A stretch of 64,000 nt of DNA from JABSQH01 sp039177505 (lineage in GTDB: Bacteria; Actinomycetota; Acidimicrobiia; Acidimicrobiales; Ilumatobacteraceae). The DNA lies in the NCBI GenBank assembly GCA_039177505.1, contig JBCDFR010000013.1, positions 12,188 to 76,187 of the forward strand, read 5' to 3'. Below are positions 29,724 to 38,220 of the stretch, one piece after another. The position numbers and the translations under genes were made by a program. Positions within the stretch are counted from its first letter, which is position 1. Each line of letters opens with the position of its first letter. Under the pieces are notes generated by a model, which worked only from the letters and a program-made list of their open reading frames with translations, was not told the DNA's origin and made no database searches.

Positions 29724-30804
29724 ACGTGACGGCGAGTTCGGTGAGGCGGTCGAACACAACGGCGTGATCGATGCGCACGCCCACGGTGTCGCCGCGCTCG
29801 GGCGGAGCGACACCGGGTTCGAGCATCGCCGTCAACGCTTGGCCACCGCAGCGACACCACACCGTCAGCGGCTGCCCGGGGATCACCCGGTCGACGACCG
29901 CCCGCACCGCTCCGCGGGCATCGAGCACCGCATGAGCGGGCCGAACCCCGAGGATCATTCGATCGTCAACCCGGTCAGCAAACGTCGGTGCCGCAACGCC
30001 ATGTTCGAACCTCGTCGAAGGGTCGCCGCTGACCGCACCCGCCGTCAGCACCAGGCCCTGGTCTCGCCGAGCAACGGTCACCTCGATGACTGCGAGCGGG
30101 CCCGTTGAAGTCGCTGCTCCGAGGGTTGCCGGCGCCAGCCACACGTCGCCGGGCACCCCGGACTGCACCACGCTCCCTCGCTCGACCACAATCAACCAGT
30201 CGGCGAGCGTCATGGCGTCGTCGGGGTCATTGGTCGCCATCACGGTGGTCACTCCGTAGCCGGCCTGCAGGGTGCCGATCTCTCGTCGCATGTGCACGGT
30301 GAGGCCGGGATCGAGCGACGCGAAGGGTTCGTCGAGGAGCAGCACGCGCGGCACGCGTACGAGGGCGCGGGCGATCTGCACCAACTGCTCCTCACCTTGG
30401 GACAGCTCGTCGGGCTGCTTGAGCAACAGCCCCTCGATGCGCATGGCCCGCGCCTCGGCGTCGACTCGCTGTCGGATCTCCTCGACCGCCTCGTGCCGCA
30501 ACTCGAGCGGAAAGGCAACGTTGCGGCGCACATTGCGGTTGGGCAGCAACGCCGGGTTCTGAAAGACCATCGCAATGTCGCGGTGATTGGCCGTCGTGCC
30601 GGCCATGTCGTCGCCGCCGATCGAGACGACGCCGGTCCTGATCGGTACCAATCCGGCGATCGCTCGTAACAACGTGCTCTTGCCGCTCCCGGACGGACCG
30701 ACGACAGCGGCGAACTGGCCGCCACCGACATGCGCGGTCACATCACGCAGCACTGCGGTGCGGTTGATCGACACCCCGACGCCGTCGAGATCGACCTCAG
30801 CCAT
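29722..30804 (-). CDS. ABC transporter ATP-binding protein, orphan
   Basis: A 360-residue ATPase with Walker A GPSGSGKST (36-44), Q-loop FQNP, signature LSQGEEQ (134-140) and Walker B VLLLDEP (154-160). A C-terminal TOBE-like regulatory region follows, as in sugar or anion importers of the MalK/UgpC/CysA type. The H-loop, normally a His, reads ATNDPDDA with Asn192. No permease or binding protein lies nearby. It overlaps the next upstream gene by 8 nt. Substrate unknown. Confidence 0.88.
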   Translation of the reverse strand: MAEVDLDGVGVSINRTAVLRDVTAHVGGGQFAAVVGPSGSGKSTLLRAIAGLVPIRTGVVSIGGDDMAGTTANHRDIAMVFQNPALLPNRNVRRNVAFPLELRHEAVEEIRQRVDAEARAMRIEGLLLKQPDELSQGEEQLVQIARALVRVPRVLLLDEPFASLDPGLTVHMRREIGTLQAGYGVTTVMATNDPDDAMTLADWLIVVERGSVVQSGVPGDVWLAPATLGAATSTGPLAVIEVTVARRDQGLVLTAGAVSGDPSTRFEHGVAAPTFADRVDDRMILGVRPAHAVLDARGAVRAVVDRVIPGQPLTVWCRCGGQALTAMLEPGVAPPERGDTVGVRIDHAVVFDRLTELAVT

Positions 30805-31636
30805 CGCCGGGAACCTCGTGGGGCTCGACGCCGATCACCCATCCCTCTTCGTCGCATGCATCGACGGGAACGCTGACGGTGAGCGCTTGAGTTCCCCTTT
30901 GGCGTAAGAACGCTGCCGCCGCTAGGACCTGACCCTCGTCGCGTACGTCGGCCGGCCACGGTTCGAGCAGCGACGGCCACATCTCGGCGATCGTCACCGT
31001 GGCGGGAGTCTCGAACGGCCACACCGCGACGTCTCGATGCGTCCGCCGAAGTCGTTCCAGCACGGGGATCGCCAACAGCGACTGCGAACCAACGCTCCCG
31101 GCACCCAACAGTTGCCACGACGAAGACGGACGCCGCCCGCGAGCGCGCAGCACCGCTTCGACGTGCCTCCACTCGGCAAGCGACGCATGCGCCGGCTTGG
31201 TCGACGTGAGTGTCGGCCCTGCAGCCGACGGTGGACATCCCCAGAACGGACTGGGTCCGCCGCCGATCCGTCGGTTCAGCTCCGCAGCGACCTCGAATCG
31301 GTTGTTGTGATTGCTCGGATGGTCAACGATCAGCGTCGTCAGCAGCCGCCACATCGCCGCCCAGGGCTGATCGCCCGTCGTTGCGGTCAGATCGAGCGCA
31401 TCGGCGGTCCCCACTGGATAGCCGAGTGACACGTCGATCGCTACGAGAACGCGGTCACCGCGCTGCGTGGCGTCATCGACGAGCCGACGCAGTCGTGCTT
31501 CGGCAAGGGCACGGGTGGACAGGTTCTCGGCGACCGGTGCACCACCGCCGTCCTCGACAGCGATCCAGATCGAGTCGCGACCTCGCGCCGGGCTGGATCG
31601 AGCGCTCCAGTCGATCGCAACGATCCGGTCGAACAC
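30797..31636 (-). CDS. Hypothetical protein, possibly DUF429/RNase H-fold-like
   Basis: A 279-residue soluble protein beginning FDRIVAIDWSARS. A conserved-looking strand with an Asp-Trp near the start, the VLVAIDVSLGYP strand around 75 and a Gly/Pro-rich FWGCPPSAAGP segment recall proteins of the DUF429 type, but the match is uncertain. GTG 31636 is preferred because upstream starts overlap the hemolysin III gene and add basic, non-conserved residues. It overlaps the ABC gene by 8 nt, so the two are coupled. Confidence 0.6.
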   Translation of the reverse strand: MFDRIVAIDWSARSSPARGRDSIWIAVEDGGGAPVAENLSTRALAEARLRRLVDDATQRGDRVLVAIDVSLGYPVGTADALDLTATTGDQPWAAMWRLLTTLIVDHPSNHNNRFEVAAELNRRIGGGPSPFWGCPPSAAGPTLTSTKPAHASLAEWRHVEAVLRARGRRPSSSWQLLGAGSVGSQSLLAIPVLERLRRTHRDVAVWPFETPATVTIAEMWPSLLEPWPADVRDEGQVLAAAAFLRQRGTQALTVSVPVDACDEEGWVIGVEPHEVPGDG

Positions 31637-31664
31637 CGCCCGCGCATCCCACCGGCGATCGCAG

Positions 31665-32357
31665 CTAGGCGACCACGTCCGACACTGCGGCAAAGTGCAG
31701 CCCGGCGGCGACCACGGTCAGCAGGTGCCACACCTCGTGGTAGCCGAATCGCTGCGGCCAGGGATTCGGCCAGCGCGTCATCAGGACGGGGAATCCGATC
31801 GTGTAGGCGACACCGCCCGCAATCACCAGCGTCAGCTGCGTCGTCGTGAGGTTGTCGATCATCACCGGCGCAGCAATCACGGCGGCCCAGCCCATGATGA
31901 GATACAGCGAGTACGACAGCCACCGCGCGCCGTGGAACGCCGCCAGCTTGAGCACGATGCCCAGCACCCCTGCCGCTGCGACCACGACGAGGATCGGAAT
32001 GCCCCACGCGGGAGGGAGCGCGAGCACACACAACGGCACGTACGTGCCGACGATCAATACGTAGATCATGGCGTGATCGATGCGCTGCATCGTGCGCCGC
32101 GTGCGCTCGCTGCGCGCCAGTCGGTGGTACGCCGCCGACGTGCCGAACAACAGCACCAGCGATGCGGCGTAGATCGATGCAGCAGCGGTCGCCGCCGTAG
32201 TCGGCGCGGCGATGACCAGCAGCACGCCCGCGGGGATCGCGACAACACAGGCCCACGCATGCATCCAACCGCGCCATGTCGGTCGTTCGTTGAGGTGGGA
32301 CAGGGGGTCCACGACCGCGACCGTAGCCATGTCGGAACGACCGGTGGGCGCGTTCAT
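31665..32357 (-). CDS. Hemolysin III / PAQR family membrane protein
   Basis: A 230-residue seven-helix membrane protein. SAAYHRLARSE and RIDHAMIYVLIVGTY carry the conserved Ser, His and Asp of the hemolysin III (YqfA/PAQR-like) family, and YHEVWHLLTVVAAGLHF near the end carries the remaining His. Bacterial members are membrane hydrolase-like proteins of uncertain role. ATG 32357 is used; ATG 32330 is also possible. Confidence 0.9.
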   Translation of the reverse strand: MNAPTGRSDMATVAVVDPLSHLNERPTWRGWMHAWACVVAIPAGVLLVIAAPTTAATAAASIYAASLVLLFGTSAAYHRLARSERTRRTMQRIDHAMIYVLIVGTYVPLCVLALPPAWGIPILVVVAAAGVLGIVLKLAAFHGARWLSYSLYLIMGWAAVIAAPVMIDNLTTTQLTLVIAGGVAYTIGFPVLMTRWPNPWPQRFGYHEVWHLLTVVAAGLHFAAVSDVVA

Positions 32358-32375
32358 CACGACTTCACAGCGCGT

Positions 32376-35249
32376 TCACTCGGCCTGGTCACGGGCGATC
32401 AGACCGAGCACGGCGGTCCCGTACCGCTCGAGCTTGGCCGGGCCGATACCAGGAACGCGCCGCAACTCGGCCTCGTCCTGGGGCCATCGCTGGGCGATCG
32501 CCTCCATCGTCCGGTTGTCGAAGACGACGTAGGCGGGCTTACCGTCGCGCAACTCGTTGCGCAGCGCGCGCAACGCATCGATGCGCTGCGCGGTGACCGG
32601 GTCGACCGGCGTCGCTTCGGTCGGCGACGCGCCCCCGCGACGACTCGCCCCCGGGCGCGCGGATCCGGGCGATGGCGCCACCGTCTCGGTTGGAGGTGGC
32701 GGGGCGGTGAGCTCGTCGACGAACGGTGACGGCGCCGCGCCAGTCACGATCGTCGCCTCCCGCGACGCGCGCGTGAGCGCAACGTGGAAGAGTCGTCGCT
32801 CTTCCTCGACGTCCTCACTGAGACGGTGCGGATACTCGGCCGCCGATGCCTCGTGGACTATCACGACGGGCCACTCCTGGCCCTTCACTCGATGCACCGT
32901 CGACAGCGTGACCCCGTCGGCAGCGCGCTGTGTGGCGAACACGTTTCGGGCCCAGGTGACGAATCGGTTCGCCAGCGTTGCGCCTGCGTCGTCGGCGACC
33001 GCGTCATCGTCGTGGTCGAACACGGATGCCAGCTGCACCACAGCGGTGAGGTCGTCGCCCTGGGCCGCACGGTTCATCCCTCGACGGTGCGCATCGAGGG
33101 ATTCGATCGACCCCGCGAGTCCGATGCGCTCCACCAGCATCAGCACCAACTCAGCACACGACGCCCCGTCTCTCAGTGTCTGCTGCAGAAGTTGAACGTC
33201 GGCCGCAAACTCTTCGAGGCGCGTGGCGTCACGTTCGTTGTTGAGCCGCTCGGCGAGGCGAAACAGCTCGACCACGTCACCTTGTTCGCAAATCCAGTCG
33301 GTAATGCGGGGATGGAACGACCTCGATGGTCGGCGCAACGCCTCGCGCAGGTCGTCGGGCTCGAAGCGCACCCCGGTCCGGCGGCGCCGACCGACCGGCG
33401 CGACCGAGGCGAGGCGGAGCCATGCCAGAACGGCGCGCACCGCTGTGCGATCGAGGAACTCGAGTCCGACCCCACCACGAATGGGCACAGCGTCGACGGT
33501 GAGGGCTCCCTGCACAGGCGCGAGCAAGGAGTTGACTCGCGTGAGCACCGCGATGTCGGCTGTCGCAACGCCATCGTCGATCGCGGCCCGCACCGCAGCA
33601 CACGATGCACCGACCGAATCAGCCGAGGAGGCCACCGTCCAGCCCTCGCCATCGGTAGTAGGCCGCGCCGCACGGATCGTCTTGGCAACCCGCCGACGGT
33701 TGTGGTGCAACAGATTGTCGACCGCCTCCACGATCGATGGTGGACACCGATAGTTGACCTCCAACGGATGGCTCTGTGCCCCCGGAAACCACTCGGCGAA
33801 GTCGATCAACCAGCCGGGATCAGCACCGTTGTAGCCGTAGATCGTCTGGTCGTCGTCGCCCACACCGAACACCGCACCGTCGGGCGCCGCCAGCAGCCGA
33901 ATCATCAACACGTGGGCCGGCGTGAGATCCTGGAACTCGTCGACGAGCATCACCCGACACGCTCGTTGCGCGGCGAGACGAGCGTCGGCGTCGGACAACA
34001 GCACACGGAGTGCCCGATCGATCTGACCATCGAAGTCGACCAACCCGCGACGCTCGAGCAGGGCGTCGTAGGTCGGCCACATTGCGCCCAGCCCGTCGAC
34101 ATCACCGTCGTAACGCGCCTCGACCTCGTCGGGGTCGGCGAGCTGCAACCGAATTGCGCCGAGCGCCTCGATCCACGGTGCGACCGGGTCGCTGTTGCGC
34201 CGCCGGGGGAAACTGACTAGATCGCCGATGATGCCTCGCACCTGTGGCTCATCGATCGTCTGCCATCGTCGCGGCTGTGCCGCGAACGGCGGGCTCCCGT
34301 TGACGATGGCGAGCGCGATCGAGTTGAGCGTGCGTACCTGCAGTCCGGGCAGGTCGGCAGTCCGTTCGGTCATCTCCTCCTGGGCCCGCTTGTTGAATGC
34401 AACGAGCGTGACCACTTCGGACGGAAGCCGCCAGCGTTGGAGGAGATGCCGAGCTCGTTCGGTCAGCACTCGGGTCTTGCCCGAGCCGGCAGGGGCGATG
34501 ATCCGGGCAACGCCGCCGGCGTGGGTCACCGCCGCGAGCTGATCGACGGCGAGGTCTGCTGTCGACTCGTTGCCGACCGGTGGAACGGCATCGGCTCCCA
34601 GAACGGCGTACGTTGCAGTGTGGACGACCGGCACGCCATCGATCGGCGGCACGATCCGGAGGGGCCCACCGTCGAGCCACACCCAGGTGCCATCCGCGAG
34701 TTGCACGTCGCCCATCGCGCCCTCGTCGAGTTCGAGATCGGTGCGAGCGACCGAGTTCGACCACACCAGATGAGCCAGCTCATCGCGTTGGAATCCGAAT
34801 CGGGGGCCGAGTATCCGCGGGGCCTTGTCGGTCGACTCGGCCGAATCGCCCAACGACGGCACGGCATCGGGTGTCGATGGCACGATCACCGCGCGTCGAC
34901 GTTCGTGACGAGCTGCCCGGAGCACTGCGAGCAACTCGTCGGGCGCAGCCACATCGGACTCGGCGATCGCGATGCGCGGCGCGTTGTCCCACGGCGCGGG
35001 CGTTGGTCCTGAGTCGCCCGCAGAGAGCACGAGGAAACGACCGAGATCGTCGGGGCCCGGGAGACGCAGTCGTTCGGTGTGCGCGGGAGCCGAGCGGCGA
35101 AGTGCCCGGGGGCTCGTCGGCGCCGATCGGGGACGTTCCCGCGACGCTGGCGCGGCAGGCGCACCGGAGGTGGGGTCGCCCTGCCAACACGCCCGTACCT
35201 CGGCCGGGGTGTCGTGGGTGCCGCCACAGTGAGCGCACCCGATCGCCAT
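32376..35249 (-). CDS. UvrD2-like superfamily 1 DNA helicase with HRDC domain
   Basis: A 957-residue helicase. Walker A APAGSGKT (252-259), the DEFQD Walker B motif, GDDDQTIYGYNGAD, NYRCP and VHRVKGQEW mark the UvrD/Rep core. The last 80 or so residues form an HRDC domain (RIDALRALRNELRDGK..., then RVPGIGPAKLERYG), as in mycobacterial UvrD2. About 250 residues precede the core: a CAHCGG...CW Cys cluster at the N-terminus and a domain with no match I recognise. It would unwind DNA in repair. ATG 35249 is divergent from the phosphatase gene by 19 bp. Confidence 0.92.
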   Translation of the reverse strand: MAIGCAHCGGTHDTPAEVRACWQGDPTSGAPAAPASRERPRSAPTSPRALRRSAPAHTERLRLPGPDDLGRFLVLSAGDSGPTPAPWDNAPRIAIAESDVAAPDELLAVLRAARHERRRAVIVPSTPDAVPSLGDSAESTDKAPRILGPRFGFQRDELAHLVWSNSVARTDLELDEGAMGDVQLADGTWVWLDGGPLRIVPPIDGVPVVHTATYAVLGADAVPPVGNESTADLAVDQLAAVTHAGGVARIIAPAGSGKTRVLTERARHLLQRWRLPSEVVTLVAFNKRAQEEMTERTADLPGLQVRTLNSIALAIVNGSPPFAAQPRRWQTIDEPQVRGIIGDLVSFPRRRNSDPVAPWIEALGAIRLQLADPDEVEARYDGDVDGLGAMWPTYDALLERRGLVDFDGQIDRALRVLLSDADARLAAQRACRVMLVDEFQDLTPAHVLMIRLLAAPDGAVFGVGDDDQTIYGYNGADPGWLIDFAEWFPGAQSHPLEVNYRCPPSIVEAVDNLLHHNRRRVAKTIRAARPTTDGEGWTVASSADSVGASCAAVRAAIDDGVATADIAVLTRVNSLLAPVQGALTVDAVPIRGGVGLEFLDRTAVRAVLAWLRLASVAPVGRRRRTGVRFEPDDLREALRRPSRSFHPRITDWICEQGDVVELFRLAERLNNERDATRLEEFAADVQLLQQTLRDGASCAELVLMLVERIGLAGSIESLDAHRRGMNRAAQGDDLTAVVQLASVFDHDDDAVADDAGATLANRFVTWARNVFATQRAADGVTLSTVHRVKGQEWPVVIVHEASAAEYPHRLSEDVEEERRLFHVALTRASREATIVTGAAPSPFVDELTAPPPPTETVAPSPGSARPGASRRGGASPTEATPVDPVTAQRIDALRALRNELRDGKPAYVVFDNRTMEAIAQRWPQDEAELRRVPGIGPAKLERYGTAVLGLIARDQAE

Positions 35250-35268
35250 GTGTGCGACCCTAGCGATC

Positions 35269-35901
35269 ATGTCGATCGGACACGACGAGACGACCACCCC
35301 CGTCAATCCCGCCCTGAACCGGCCCGAGCTGATCCTCGTGCGTCACGGCGAGACCGAGTGGAGCAAGACCCGTCACCACACGGGACGGACCGACATTCCG
35401 CTGACCGAACACGGTCGCGACCAGGCCCGGCGGCTGAGTTCGGCGATCGCCTCCTTCCCCATCGTCCGCGTGTTCGCCAGCCCGTTGCAGCGCGCCTGGG
35501 ACACGGCACAGCTGATGGGCCTCGACCCGACTGCCGACGACGACCTCCTCGAGTGGGACTACGGCGAATACGAGGGCCGGACGACCAACGAGATTCGCCT
35601 GGAGATCCCGGGATGGTCGGTGTGGACGCATCCGATCGTCGGGGGCGAGTCGATCGACGAGGTCGGAGCGCGTTGTGACGACCTCATCACCAAGATGCTG
35701 GGACTCGAGGGACCGATCGCGCTCGTCGCCCACGCCCACATCTTGAGGGTGCTCGGCGCCCGTTGGATCGAGGCGCCGTGCATAGAAGGTCAGCGGCTGG
35801 CGCTCGACACAACCACGATCTCGCTGCTCGGCTGGGAGCGCGAGAACCGGGTGATCCGACGGTGGAACGATCCAGTCGGGTGGGAGTATGGCGCCATCTG
35901 A
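35269..35901 (+). CDS. Histidine phosphatase family protein
   Basis: A 210-residue phosphoglycerate mutase-like phosphatase. LVRHGETEWS (24-33) holds the phospho-accepting His26, and the second His is in VAHAHILRVL near 158. LTEHGRDQARRL and SPLQRAWDTAQL are further family segments. Such enzymes act on small phosphate esters; the substrate is unknown. ATG 35269 is preferred over 35248, which would overlap the helicase start. Confidence 0.93.
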   Translation: MSIGHDETTTPVNPALNRPELILVRHGETEWSKTRHHTGRTDIPLTEHGRDQARRLSSAIASFPIVRVFASPLQRAWDTAQLMGLDPTADDDLLEWDYGEYEGRTTNEIRLEIPGWSVWTHPIVGGESIDEVGARCDDLITKMLGLEGPIALVAHAHILRVLGARWIEAPCIEGQRLALDTTTISLLGWERENRVIRRWNDPVGWEYGAI

Positions 35902-35926
35902 TCGGCACCGCTCGCACGAGTTCGTC

Positions 35927-36220
35927 CTACCAGGCGATTTCGGGGAAACCGTACGTCACGCACAGACCTGCCCCGTTCACGATGAGCAGTGCCCCGATGA
36001 TGGCGGCCACAGCGAACATCCGGCCCGGCGTGCGTCCCCCGGCCTGAGGGACCGGCATGTACCACTCCGGAAGCAGCGCACCCTGTTCGAGTCCACCATC
36101 GGGTCGCCACGGCTCGGCGCTATCGTCGAACACGTCGACGGGGGTTGCCGCCATGGCCAACTCGGCGAGTTCGTCGTCGCTCCACTCGCGATCGGCCACT
36201 GCGCTGCGGTCGTCGGTCAT
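35927..36220 (-). CDS. Small single-pass membrane protein
   Basis: A 97-residue protein. The first 65 residues are acidic and soluble (DDELAELAMAATPVDVFDDS; LLPEWYMPVP), then one membrane helix (about 68-88) and a short external end. No family is recognised. It is divergent from the sugar transporter and convergent with the phosphatase gene. The composition and isolated helix suggest a genuine small membrane protein of unknown role. Confidence 0.7.
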   Translation of the reverse strand: MTDDRSAVADREWSDDELAELAMAATPVDVFDDSAEPWRPDGGLEQGALLPEWYMPVPQAGGRTPGRMFAVAAIIGALLIVNGAGLCVTYGFPEIAW

Positions 36221-36317
36221 CGTCGAACACGGTACTTCGCGAAAGAAGACTGTCGAGCGCGAGTGCGTTGACGACTAATGTCGATAGCGCCAGACGAACA
36301 CCGGGACGAGGGGACAC

Positions 36318-37760
36318 ATGACCGACACCGTCGAGGCGACTACAGAAGACGACGGACCGCACATCGCCGGGCGATGGGCGTTCTGGCCAGCGTTGGTCGG
36401 CGCCGTCAGCATTACTGCCGGAGTGGCGTTCGGCTACGACCAAGGGGTCATCGGTGGCGCACTCTCGTTCATGGCGGACGACTTCGGCTTCGGGAACTTC
36501 ATCGAGGGCCTCATTACGAGTTGGGTCACCATGGGGGCGCTGTTCGGGGCCCTTGCAGGTGGTGCGCTCGCCGATCGGTTCAGCCGCAAACGCGCCCTGA
36601 TATTTGCTGCCTACCTGTTCATGATCGGGGCGATCGTACAAGCGTTCGCACCAACGGTGCTGATCTTGATCGTCGGGCGATTCGTCATCGGGTTCGGCGT
36701 CGGTGTCGCCTCGGTTGCCGCACCGATGTTTGTTGCCGAGTCCGCCGCACCTGAGATTCGTGGCCGCCTCGTATCGGGGTATCAGCTGGCGATCACCATT
36801 GGTATTCTCGCTGCCCAGGTCGCCGACTATGTGCTCAGCGACGAGGGCCAGTGGCGCCTCATGGTTGGTCTGGCCGCTATTCCGGGGCTGCTGCTGTTGC
36901 TCGTGATGACCCCGGCGGTACACAGCCCGCGTTGGCTGGTTTCGGTCGGTCGAGTCGACGATGCTCGAGACGCGGTGTCGAAGTACCGCGGACCAAAGGT
37001 CGACGCCGACGCCCTGGTTGCCGAGATCGAGGAAAACCTGGCGGACGAACCCGAATCGAACTGGGGTGACCTGCTTGTCGGCGGGGCTCGCCGAGCGCTG
37101 ATCGTCGCCGTCGGACTGGCGTTGTTCCAGCAGATCACCGGCATCAACTCCATCATCTACTACTCCAACCAGATCCTTGCCGATGCGGGCTTCAACACCG
37201 CGTCGTCGCAGGCCGGCGCCTCGCTGGTCTCGGTGGGGTGCGTCAACGTGGCGGCGACGTTCATCGCATTTGCGTTCGTCGATCGGCTCGGACGCCGACC
37301 GCTCTTGATGGCCGGGATGGCCGGCATGCTCCTCGGCCTGGTCGGCCTCAGCATCACCTTCCTCTTCGAAGCGCAACCCGACAACACCAACACCATCGTC
37401 GGGTCACTGTCGGTGATCTGGATGGTCGTGTACATCGCCTCGTTCGCCTTCTCGCTCGGCCCGGTGGTGTGGACGATCATCTCCGAGGTTTTTCCCAACC
37501 ACATTCGGGCCAAGGGGATGTCGCTGGCGACCGCGGTCAACTGGGGCTCGGCGTTCCTGTTGACCTTGGTGTTCCCCGATCTGAGCGCCTGGCTCGGGAA
37601 CTCCGCGACATTCGCCATCATGGCGGTGCTGACCTTCATCGCCATGGCCTGGACCTGGGCCAACGTGCCAGAAACCAAAGGCCGGTCCCTCGAAGACATC
37701 GCTGAGATGTTCGAACGCGACGACCTCAACCTTCCGCGTCCCCGCGCCGGCAAGTCGTGA
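36318..37760 (+). CDS. MFS sugar porter family transporter
   Basis: A 480-residue, twelve-helix transporter of the sugar porter family. Motifs are GYDQGVIGGAL in helix 1, GALADRFSRKRAL after helix 2, ESAAPEIRGRL, the QQITGIN sugar-binding signature in helix 7, RLGRRPLL, and PETKGRSLEDI at the end. It probably imports a hexose or polyol with protons. GAGGGGAC is just upstream of ATG 36318. The stop overlaps the next gene's GTG. Confidence 0.95.
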   Translation: MTDTVEATTEDDGPHIAGRWAFWPALVGAVSITAGVAFGYDQGVIGGALSFMADDFGFGNFIEGLITSWVTMGALFGALAGGALADRFSRKRALIFAAYLFMIGAIVQAFAPTVLILIVGRFVIGFGVGVASVAAPMFVAESAAPEIRGRLVSGYQLAITIGILAAQVADYVLSDEGQWRLMVGLAAIPGLLLLLVMTPAVHSPRWLVSVGRVDDARDAVSKYRGPKVDADALVAEIEENLADEPESNWGDLLVGGARRALIVAVGLALFQQITGINSIIYYSNQILADAGFNTASSQAGASLVSVGCVNVAATFIAFAFVDRLGRRPLLMAGMAGMLLGLVGLSITFLFEAQPDNTNTIVGSLSVIWMVVYIASFAFSLGPVVWTIISEVFPNHIRAKGMSLATAVNWGSAFLLTLVFPDLSAWLGNSATFAIMAVLTFIAMAWTWANVPETKGRSLEDIAEMFERDDLNLPRPRAGKS

Positions 37761-38182
37761 GCACGCCCGATCTGCCCACCTCCGCTCAGCGATGGGCAGA
37801 CGAGGCTCGGCTTCACGTCAACGCCTTGTCCCCCGACGACTACGCGCGGCTGTTGCACGCCGATTTCGTTCAGGAGTCGCGCCGGTCGGCGCCGTTCACG
37901 TTCAATCGTGCACAAGCCCTCGGCTCGGTCGACACGATGCGGCGGATGGGATTGCACGTCGGCGGCGTCGATGTGGCGGTCGCCGGCGCCTACCATCTCC
38001 TCACCCAGCGCCGCTATGAGCACCGACAGGGTGTGGTCGAGTTGCTTGCGGTGTCCGCGTGGACACCAGATGGCCTGTTGTTGCGGATGATCGAATTCGA
38101 GCTCGACGCGCTCGACGACGCCATGGGCGAGCTCGGCACGCTGGCAGGCGAGAATCCCATCATCGTCAACGCCGACCGGTAG
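37757..38182 (+). CDS. Hypothetical NTF2/SnoaL-like protein
   Basis: A 141-residue small alpha-beta protein (GTG start, GTGA overlap with the transporter gene). LNALSPDDYARLLHADFVQESRR followed by curved-sheet strands (AVAGAYHLLTQRRYEHRQGVVELLAV; GLLLRMIEFELDALDDA) resembles NTF2-like/SnoaL folds. No catalytic residues can be assigned. Coupling to the transporter hints at a link to the transported sugar. Confidence 0.6.
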   Translation: MSTPDLPTSAQRWADEARLHVNALSPDDYARLLHADFVQESRRSAPFTFNRAQALGSVDTMRRMGLHVGGVDVAVAGAYHLLTQRRYEHRQGVVELLAVSAWTPDGLLLRMIEFELDALDDAMGELGTLAGENPIIVNADR

Positions 38183-38220
38183 GCCCACGGCCCACGCCGC
38201 GGTCGACGCACAGACGCGCG

